Source: Rhizobium terricola (GTDB lineage: Bacteria > Pseudomonadota > Alphaproteobacteria > Rhizobiales > Rhizobiaceae). Taken from it: DNA of 64,000 nucleotides. This document shows, one piece after another, positions 58,728 through 64,000 of this stretch (position 1 is the first letter of the stretch; each line of letters starts with the position of its first letter). The translations under genes were made by a program, and so were the position numbers. The stretch covers positions 558,001-622,000 of the forward strand of contig NZ_JABBGK010000001.1 in the NCBI RefSeq assembly GCF_012927355.1, in the 5' to 3' direction. The notes below the pieces were generated by a model that was given only the letters and a program-made list of their open reading frames with translations, had not been told where the DNA came from and ran no database searches.

Positions 58728-59900
58728 TCATTCAGCCGCAACTGCGAAAGCGGGCGCATTCGTGTCCGATTTCGTTTCCATATGACTGAGATGGGTTCGG
58801 AGAAGATCAAGGAAACCCGGCGCGAACCTGAGTTTGGCACGCGCAGCACGCGATAGAAAGCCTCTCGTTGCTCTCGCAGAGAGCGGTTTTCCAGGGAATT
58901 GGAGAAACGCATGCAGAGGCTCTCGCTCTTGCCACACGGGGTAAGAACCGATGTCCACGCAGTGACGCTTCTTTCCATCAGACCGGGCAGCTCTAGGCCA
59001 CCGTCGGAGTTCTTCGAAAGATCGGTCTCTGTCCGTCTCATATTGACCTGGTCGGAGCAACGAGGCGCCGAGCCACTTTGCCACCGGAACCGTCACAGCA
59101 TTGCCCACCAAGGACCAACGCAGCGATGCCTTGCCTGCGCCCTCGGCCGGCAGTGTCCAATCCACATCGAAGCCTTGCAGGCGCTCCGCATCTCGGATCT
59201 CCGGCGTGACGACAGCACCATTGGGAAGCAGAATTGCGGGAGGGGAGGCGATTCCGACGGTCGAACCATTCTTCAGCGTTGGAATTGCATTCTCAGCCCA
59301 GCCAAGTCCACGAATCCCTTCGGTCCAATAAAATCCGTGAGCCGCTGCCGAGAGCGGTTCTACACCCAGGTCCGGCGCGGCATCATCGGACAAGAGAATA
59401 TCGGCGGGATCCGTATCTGTGTTTGTTGCAACAAAGATCACTCTCTCGCGTCGTTGGGGCAGAAACGAAAGTGAATTTACGATCCGATAGGCCCAGCGAT
59501 AGCCTCGTACTTCAAATTCCTCTACGAGCGTGCGCATGGCGGAGCCCGAGTCGAGCTGCAACATGAAGGGCACGTTTTCAAGAACGACCCACTTTTTTCT
59601 GTCGCGATCCAGCAGCCGGAAGACATGTCCCACTAGGCCTGATCGTTTGCCCGAGATTCCAGCCGTGCGTCCTGCTTGGCTGAGGTCTTGGCAGGGGAAA
59701 CCCGCGACCAACACTTCTGCATCGGCCGGGAGGGATGCCAGCGTTTCCACATCGTCATGAAGGTCGGTGTCGGGAAATCTTGCGTTGAGAACGGTCTTTG
59801 CGGGCCCCCAAATCTCGCAGAGAAGGCTTGTCTCCAAGCCGGACGATTGAAGACCAGCTTCCAAACCTCCAATGCCCGCAAAAAGTCCGACTGTCTTCAT
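58728..59900 (-). CDS. DNA (cytosine-5) methyltransferase with C-terminal extension
   Basis: The 390-residue C5-cytosine methyltransferase has motif I TVGLFAGIGGLEAGL at 3-17, motif IV with the catalytic Cys70 (AGFPCQDLSQAG), motif VI ENV at 108-110, motif VIII QRRERVIFVA, motif IX RDAERLQGF and motif X GNAVTVPVAKWLG near 267. The target-recognition region between VIII and IX is short (about 75 residues). After motif X there is an extra stretch of about 108 residues (283-390). The start is ATG at 59900 with a GGAAAAAGAG stretch just upstream; ATG at 59918 adds six residues but has no ribosome-binding site. Recognition sequence unknown; Vsr lies directly downstream. Confidence 0.93.
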   Translation of the reverse strand: MKTVGLFAGIGGLEAGLQSSGLETSLLCEIWGPAKTVLNARFPDTDLHDDVETLASLPADAEVLVAGFPCQDLSQAGRTAGISGKRSGLVGHVFRLLDRDRKKWVVLENVPFMLQLDSGSAMRTLVEEFEVRGYRWAYRIVNSLSFLPQRRERVIFVATNTDTDPADILLSDDAAPDLGVEPLSAAAHGFYWTEGIRGLGWAENAIPTLKNGSTVGIASPPAILLPNGAVVTPEIRDAERLQGFDVDWTLPAEGAGKASLRWSLVGNAVTVPVAKWLGASLLRPGQYETDRDRSFEELRRWPRAARSDGKKRHCVDIGSYPVWQEREPLHAFLQFPGKPLSARATRGFLSRAARAKLRFAPGFLDLLRTHLSHMETKSDTNAPAFAVAAE

Positions 59901-59963
59901 TCTCTTTTTCCAAGGCATATGACTGGACTGGCTTGTTCACCGTCCTCGATCGACTCGATGAAC

Positions 59964-59978
59964 GTTCTCACATTGTTC
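59964..59978. promoter_or_regulatory. Candidate LexA (SOS) box
   Basis: GTTC-TCACATT-GTTC matches the alphaproteobacterial LexA consensus GTTC-N7-GTTC exactly. It lies about 64 bp upstream of the methyltransferase start and inside the spacer of a possible minus-strand promoter (TTGGCA at 59985-59980, TTCATC at 59962-59957). About two such exact matches are expected by chance in 64 kb, so position is the main argument. Confidence 0.4.
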
Positions 59979-60139
59979 TTGCCAATGGAAGGTGTATGCT
60001 CCGGGAATTGTCGTTATTCAGCTGCTTTTTGCTCTTGAAACAAAAGAGGGGGCCGCACGGGTTTATCGGTTTTCGCCCTTGATGCGGCCTCCTTTTGGCG
60101 CCACATGAGCCGGGACGTCACGGGGTTCCGTTCATCCGC

Positions 60140-61234
60140 ATGCGAGACATTTTCACGAAAATCTGGAAGAGGCTGAACAAGGGGCTTGCGGTTTCGCTGC
60201 TGCTGCACCTCGTCGTCTTTGCCGCCTTCTTCGTGAATCTGCCGGAAACGATCGAACAGCCGGAACCGGAAGAGAGCGTCGCGGTGGAGATCGTTCCGCC
60301 GCCCGAGGAAAAGCCGCCCGAGCCGCCGCCGGAGGAAAAGCCGGCGGAGGAGGCGAAGGCCGAGCCACCTCCGCCGCCGCCGCCACCGCTACCGCTACCG
60401 CTACCGCCGGAAAAGGTTCCCACGCCGCAGGAGCGTCCACCGGAGCAGCCGCCCGCCGAGGAGCAGGCGAAGACGCAGCCCTTGCCCGGCATGAGTCCGG
60501 TCTTCGAATTCGGCGACAAGAACAGCGGTCCGCGCGAGGACAGAAGCGGCGACGCTGCGCGCGAGGCGGCGGAAGCGCCGGTCGAGACGCCGACTGAGGC
60601 CGACAACCCGCCCGTGACGACCGAGGCGGCGAAGACCGAGGCACCGGAGACTGCCGAGACGAAGGCGCCGGAGGGCCAGCCGCTGCCGGACGACATCGCG
60701 CTGCCTGAAGTCGATACCGGGGCGAATGGTCCGGCCGGAGACGGCGTCGCCCTCAAGGACAAGCCGGCCGAAACGTCGATCGCGCTGACCGAAGCGACGC
60801 CGGCGCAAAAGCCGGCTGCCGCGGCTGCCCAAGCTTCGGCGGCGAAACCGACCGACGCCAAGGCGCAGAGCCCGCTGAAGGAGGTGAAGACCCTCTATTC
60901 GGAAAACCTCTCCGGCGACCAGGCCGCGATGACGGCGATGGCCGACATCCCGCGTCCGGAGCGCGCCGACCAGCTTTGCGTGACGGAGCTCAGGGAACAG
61001 TTGCGCCATTCGGCGCGGCCCTACGGGCTCGAACTCCTGCCGTCGTTCCAGCTCAAGCAGGGCACCGTGCTCGACGTCCAACGGGCCGCGTTCCGCGCCG
61101 ACGGCCAATGGTACGAATTGCGGTTCCGCTGCGAGCTCGACCAGGATGTCACGCGCGTTGTCAACTTCGCCTTCGAGGTTGGCAGGCCGGTGCCGAAAAG
61201 CGAATGGAAGCGCCGCGGTTTTCCCGAATTCTGA
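60140..61234 (+). CDS. DUF930 protein with TonB/TolA-like N-terminus
   Basis: The 364-residue protein has a short cytoplasmic tip, one transmembrane helix at about 16-35 containing the Ser19-x-x-x-His23 pair (AVSLLLHLVVFAAFF), and a long Pro/Glu/Lys/Ala-rich periplasmic spacer (about 40-260). A folded C-terminal DUF930 domain runs from about 265 (ADQLCVTELREQLRHSARPYG...). The Ser-x3-His motif and Pro-rich spacer are the architecture of TonB and TolA, which couple to ExbB/ExbD or TolQ/TolR. The role of DUF930 is unknown. ATG at 60140 (MRDIFTK) is preferred over an upstream frame from 60095. The gene sits just outside the restriction-modification insert. Confidence 0.85.
   Translation: MRDIFTKIWKRLNKGLAVSLLLHLVVFAAFFVNLPETIEQPEPEESVAVEIVPPPEEKPPEPPPEEKPAEEAKAEPPPPPPPPLPLPLPPEKVPTPQERPPEQPPAEEQAKTQPLPGMSPVFEFGDKNSGPREDRSGDAAREAAEAPVETPTEADNPPVTTEAAKTEAPETAETKAPEGQPLPDDIALPEVDTGANGPAGDGVALKDKPAETSIALTEATPAQKPAAAAAQASAAKPTDAKAQSPLKEVKTLYSENLSGDQAAMTAMADIPRPERADQLCVTELREQLRHSARPYGLELLPSFQLKQGTVLDVQRAAFRADGQWYELRFRCELDQDVTRVVNFAFEVGRPVPKSEWKRRGFPEF
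60371..60408 (+). repeat. Short tandem repeats within the Pro-rich spacer
   Basis: A CCG-repeat run (60371-60384) is followed by three perfect ACCGCT units (60385-60402), encoding Pro and Leu in the spacer of the DUF930 protein. Such a tract could change in length by slippage. Confidence 0.7.
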
Positions 61235-61235
61235 T

Positions 61236-61271
61236 CCTGACAGCCTATCCGAGCCTGACGGCCTATCCGAG
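61236..61271. repeat. Tandem 18-bp duplication at the 3' end of the M20 gene
   Basis: CCTGACAGCCTATCCGAG (61236-61253) is followed directly by CCTGACGGCCTATCCGAG (61254-61271), 17 of 18 identical. The M20 stop codon (61263-61265) lies in the second unit, and the same triplet in the first unit is an in-frame duplicate stop. Confidence 0.85.
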
Positions 61272-62411
61272 AATGTCGCGCGTCACGCGCATGAAAATCC
61301 GGGCGCCGACGGCGATCAGCTCGTCGGGGAAATCATAGTCGGGATTGTGCAGGGCCGGGTGGCTTTCGCCCGAGCCGAGGAAGAACATCGCCGATGGGGC
61401 GATCGCGCGGAAACGGCCGAAATCTTCCGAGCCGCGCATCGGGAGCGTGCCGGCATCGTGGACGGCCCCTTCGGCATCGAGCGCACGAACCAGGTGATCG
61501 ACCGCTTCCGGGGCGTTCTCGCAATGCAGGAATATGTCCTCATAGCCGATCGCAAGCCCGAGATTGGTCTCGGCGGCCGCCGCACGGGCGAGATTCTCGG
61601 CTTCCGCGCACAGGGCGGCCATGTGATCGTCGACGAGCGTGCGCAGCGTCACCCAGATCTCGCCGTCGCCGGGGGCAATGCCGAAGGCTTCCTCGCCGAG
61701 CCAGGCATGGGTGACGGTCGCCAGTCGGAAATCAAGCGCGGGTGGGGCGCTGCGGGAGAGGGCGGTCAGCGCCGGCATCAGCCTTGCAATGGCCGACATC
61801 GGCGAAATCCCGGTTTCCGGAAGCGAGGCGTGGGCGGTCTTGCCGGTGAGGTGCAGGCGCATGCCGCGCGAGGCGCAGTTGACGGGGCCTTCCTTCAGCG
61901 CGACGTGTCCCAGCGGCAGGCCGGGCAGGTTGTGGAGCGAGAAGGCGAGATCCGGCGTGATCTCGCCGAAACGAGGATCGGCGATCACCGCGGCAGCACC
62001 GGCGCCGTTTTCCTCGGACGGCTGGAAAAGCAGGACGACGCGGCCGCGCTCAGGCGGCTGGCGCGACAGGCCGAGCCCGAGGGCGAGGAGGGTGGTGGAG
62101 TGTCCGTCATGGCCGCAAAGATGGCCCTTGCCGGCGACCGTCGAGGCATAGGGCGCGCCCGTCTTCTCCTCGATCGGCAGGGCGTCCAGTTCGGAGCGGA
62201 AGAGCAGCGTCGGTCCGGGTTCTGCGCCTTCGAAGACGGCGGCGACGCCATGGCCGCCCAGCCCGGTCAACACCTTCTGCGGCTTCAGCTGCGCGAGGAA
62301 AGCGACGACACGGCGGGCCGTCTCTTCCTCCTCGCCGGAGATTTCCGGATGCCGGTGAAGGTCGTGGCGGAAGTCGATCAGATCGACCATGTCGTGATTG
62401 GTGAGAAACAT
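61263..62411 (-). CDS. M20 (M20D) amidohydrolase, hippurate/IAA-amide hydrolase type
   Basis: The 382-residue zinc-dependent amidohydrolase has an N-terminal RHDLHRHPEISGEEEE, zinc-binding Cys/His in GHLCGHDGHST, EENGAGAA (Glu pair) and a dimerisation domain in the middle (RGMRLHLTGKTAHASLP). The C-terminal ligand is in GSEDFGRF. Cysteine in CGHDGH is typical of subfamily M20D, which hydrolyses N-acyl or amide conjugates such as hippurate or indole-acetyl-amino acids. Start chosen is ATG at 62411 (MFLTNHDMVDL); 62420 is possible. The gene ends inside the tandem 18-bp duplication. Confidence 0.9.
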   Translation of the reverse strand: MFLTNHDMVDLIDFRHDLHRHPEISGEEEETARRVVAFLAQLKPQKVLTGLGGHGVAAVFEGAEPGPTLLFRSELDALPIEEKTGAPYASTVAGKGHLCGHDGHSTTLLALGLGLSRQPPERGRVVLLFQPSEENGAGAAAVIADPRFGEITPDLAFSLHNLPGLPLGHVALKEGPVNCASRGMRLHLTGKTAHASLPETGISPMSAIARLMPALTALSRSAPPALDFRLATVTHAWLGEEAFGIAPGDGEIWVTLRTLVDDHMAALCAEAENLARAAAAETNLGLAIGYEDIFLHCENAPEAVDHLVRALDAEGAVHDAGTLPMRGSEDFGRFRAIAPSAMFFLGSGESHPALHNPDYDFPDELIAVGARIFMRVTRDILG

Positions 62412-62487
62412 CGGCGGCATCCGGCTGGGGCGGGCGGCCAGAATTGCACTGACGGGTGCCCGACGCCATGGCGGATGTGGTTGTTCG

Positions 62488-63111
62488 TCAGCCGATCCAC
62501 ACGAGATTGGTGGCAATCGAAGCCATTACCAGGGCGATGAGGGCGTCGAGGATGCGCCAGGATGCGGGGCGGGCAAAGAGCGGGCGCAGCAGACGGGCAC
62601 CATAGGCGAGCGAGAAGAAGAAGAGGAAGGATGCGGTGGCCGCTCCGGTGCCGAAGGCGAGGCCTTGGCCGGGATACTGGGTCGAGATGGAGCCGAGAAG
62701 GACGACGGTGTCGAGATAGACGTGCGGATTGAGCCATGTCAGCGCCAGGCAGGTGACGAGGGCCGTCGCGAGGCTTTCCTCCGCCTCGCCGTGGGTGGTC
62801 AGCGTCTCGCCGCCGCGGATCGCCGCGCGGAGTGCCCTGAAACCATAATAGAATAGGAAGGCCGCGCCGCCATAACGCAGGATCGGCATCAGCCAGGGCA
62901 GGTTGCCGATCGCCCGGCCGAGGCCGCCGACGCCGGCTGCGATCAGCAGGGCGTCGGAGACCGCGCAGGTGAGTGCGATGGCGAAGACGTGCCGCCGACG
63001 CAGTCCCTGGCGCAGGACGAAGGCGTTCTGGGCGCCGATCGCGACGATCAGGCTGAGGCCGAGCAGAAAGCCGGCAATGGCTGCGGTGAATGGTGGGGCG
63101 GCGATGGGCAT
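62488..63111 (-). CDS. LysE/ArgO-family amino acid exporter
   Basis: The 207-residue membrane protein has about six helices and the family signature GLSLIVAIGAQNAFVLRQGLRR near residue 17-38. LysE/ArgO exporters move basic amino acids (lysine, arginine) out of the cell. ALTWLNPHVYLDTVVLLGSIS near residue 120-140 is another LysE-specific stretch. ATG at 63111 (MPIAAPPFTA) has AGGAGA 6 nt upstream. It is divergent from a LysR regulator of the ArgP/LysG type, its probable activator. Confidence 0.92.
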   Translation of the reverse strand: MPIAAPPFTAAIAGFLLGLSLIVAIGAQNAFVLRQGLRRRHVFAIALTCAVSDALLIAAGVGGLGRAIGNLPWLMPILRYGGAAFLFYYGFRALRAAIRGGETLTTHGEAEESLATALVTCLALTWLNPHVYLDTVVLLGSISTQYPGQGLAFGTGAATASFLFFFSLAYGARLLRPLFARPASWRILDALIALVMASIATNLVWIG

Positions 63112-63135
63112 GACGTCTCCTGGTCCGGTCGCCGT

Positions 63136-63164
63136 TTGACTAGCTGGTGGCATGAGATTAGAAA
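63136..63164 (+). promoter_or_regulatory. Candidate promoter of argP and overlapping inverted repeat
   Basis: TTGACT (63136-63141) and TAGAAA (63159-63164) are separated by 17 nt. An inverted repeat TTAGA-AAA-TCTAA (63158-63170) overlaps the -10 and could be the ArgP/LysG operator in this divergent region. Confidence 0.5.
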
Positions 63165-63202
63165 ATCTAAAAATTCTTTATCTGCATAAGGAGTTCTAAT
63201 TC

Positions 63203-64000
63203 GTGTTCGACTATGCCCATCTGGAAGCTCTCGTCGCGGTTCTGCGCACGGGCAGTTTCGAACAGGCGGCCCGCGCCATCGGCGTGACGCCATCGGCGAT
63301 CTCTCAACGGATCAGGCTTCTGGAAGAACGGGTCGGTTCGGTTCTCGTGGTGCGAGGCCAGCCTTGCACCGCGACGGAGACGGGGCAGCGGCTTGCGCGC
63401 CACGCCGAGGAAGTGGCCCTCCTCGAACGGTCCCTCGGAGACGATCTCGCGCCGACGGCGGGAAGGGGCGCCAATCCGACGATCCGCATCGCCGTCAATG
63501 CGGACAGCCTTGCGACCTGGTTCATTCCGGCTATGGCGGCGGTCCCAGACCGGCTTTTCGACCTCGTGCTCGACGACCAGGAGCACAGCGCGGAATGGCT
63601 GCGCCGCGGAGAGGTTCGCGCCGCGGTGAGCGGGTCAGCCCAGCCCGTGCAGGGGTGCGACGGACGGCCGCTCGGCCGCCTGCGCTACATCGCGACCGCG
63701 AGCCCCGCCTTCATGCGCCGCTGGTTCCCCGATGGCGTCACGGCGCAGGCACTCTCGCTTGCGCCGGCGCTCACCTTCAATGCCAAGGATACGCTTCAGG
63801 CGCGCTGGAGTGCTGCCTATGTCGGCGACGGGATCGTGCCGCCGACCCACTGGCTGCCCTCCTCGCAAGCCTTCGTCGATGCGGCTCTTGCCGGCATCGG
63901 CTGGGGCCTCAATCCGGAACATCTGGCCGCGGGTGCGATCGCGGACGGCAGGCTCGTGCCGCTTCTCCCTGATGCTCCTTACGACGTTCCGCTCCACTGG
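63203..64000 (+). CDS. argP: LysR regulator ArgP/LysG type, partial (3' end cut by window edge)
   Basis: The frame is open from GTG at 63203 to the right edge, 266 residues. It begins FDYAHLEALVAVLRTGSFEQAARAIGV, with DNA-binding helix TPSAISQRIRLLEERVG, as in ArgP/LysG, and has an effector domain from about residue 90. ArgP/LysG activates the divergent basic amino acid exporter when lysine or arginine is abundant. AAGGAG precedes the start by 9 nt. The C-terminal 25-35 residues are missing because of the window edge. Confidence 0.92.
   Translation, partial: MFDYAHLEALVAVLRTGSFEQAARAIGVTPSAISQRIRLLEERVGSVLVVRGQPCTATETGQRLARHAEEVALLERSLGDDLAPTAGRGANPTIRIAVNADSLATWFIPAMAAVPDRLFDLVLDDQEHSAEWLRRGEVRAAVSGSAQPVQGCDGRPLGRLRYIATASPAFMRRWFPDGVTAQALSLAPALTFNAKDTLQARWSAAYVGDGIVPPTHWLPSSQAFVDAALAGIGWGLNPEHLAAGAIADGRLVPLLPDAPYDVPLHW

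Noticed and set aside
57405..60140. Search for integrase, transposase, tRNA or direct-repeat ends around the restriction-modification insert
   Set aside because: I found none: the left side is the rpoD terminator and the right side the DUF930 upstream region. A recombination-based origin is therefore not shown, only composition and content.

Overview
The window is high-G+C DNA from an alphaproteobacterium, almost certainly a member of the Rhizobiaceae (Rhizobium/Agrobacterium/Sinorhizobium type). The evidence is family-level gene content and gene order: the block lrp - trxB - LsrB-type LysR regulator - AbcR-like small RNA - ArsR; lpsB next to greA; separated carA and carB; a 686-residue RpoD; and BA14K, DUF930 and OpgC-domain proteins. 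It is mostly chromosomal core sequence. I saw no rRNA, tRNA, CRISPR array, insertion sequence or integrase.

Layout. 1-5 kb (minus strand): a partial lipoprotein, an M24-fold hydrolase, pgeF, a MidA/NDUFAF7-type methyltransferase and lgt. 5-7.6 kb (plus): a UbiK-like coiled-coil protein, then a tight ybjN-like/proC/csaA cluster. 7.6-20 kb: a DUF1349 protein, a MarR/OmpR/EnvZ-type signalling operon, a metallo-beta-lactamase-fold hydrolase, BA14K, a cold-shock gene with a long leader, an EamA exporter, a PQQ-type sugar dehydrogenase, a Gram-negative sortase with its VIT/vWA target, and a degenerate EAL protein. 19.6-30 kb: aspartate aminotransferase, OpgC, a cation/proton antiporter, two regulator-enzyme pairs, then the redox/regulatory block (ArsR, AbcR-like sRNA, LsrB, TrxB, Lrp). 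30.8-35.3 kb: envelope polysaccharide genes beside greA. 35.5-53.5 kb: carB, a chemoreceptor, amidase, GST, zinc peptidase, aldo/keto reductase, a LysR/MATE pair, carA, yqeY and dnaG. 53.6-57.4 kb: an adenylate/guanylate cyclase and rpoD.

At 57.4-60.0 kb, directly behind the rpoD terminator, sits an AT-richer insert. It holds an unrecognised 283-residue protein with a PD-(D/E)XK-like nuclease signature, a DNA cytosine methyltransferase and a Vsr mismatch endonuclease. It reads as a compact type II restriction-modification-repair module. The presumed nuclease promoter carries a perfect 14-bp palindrome at the expected start site, and the methyltransferase-vsr operon is preceded by a GTTC-N7-GTTC sequence of the alphaproteobacterial LexA type. 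This is the strongest accessory locus in the window.

After it come a TonB/TolA-like DUF930 protein, an M20 amidohydrolase, and a divergent LysE exporter/ArgP-LysG regulator pair cut by the right edge. Other notable points are a probable attenuator just upstream of the MATE exporter, an Arg/Gly-rich linker in DnaG, an M24 protein lacking the metal ligands, and a tandem 18-bp duplication over the stop codon of the M20 gene. All assignments were made by reading; no searches were run.
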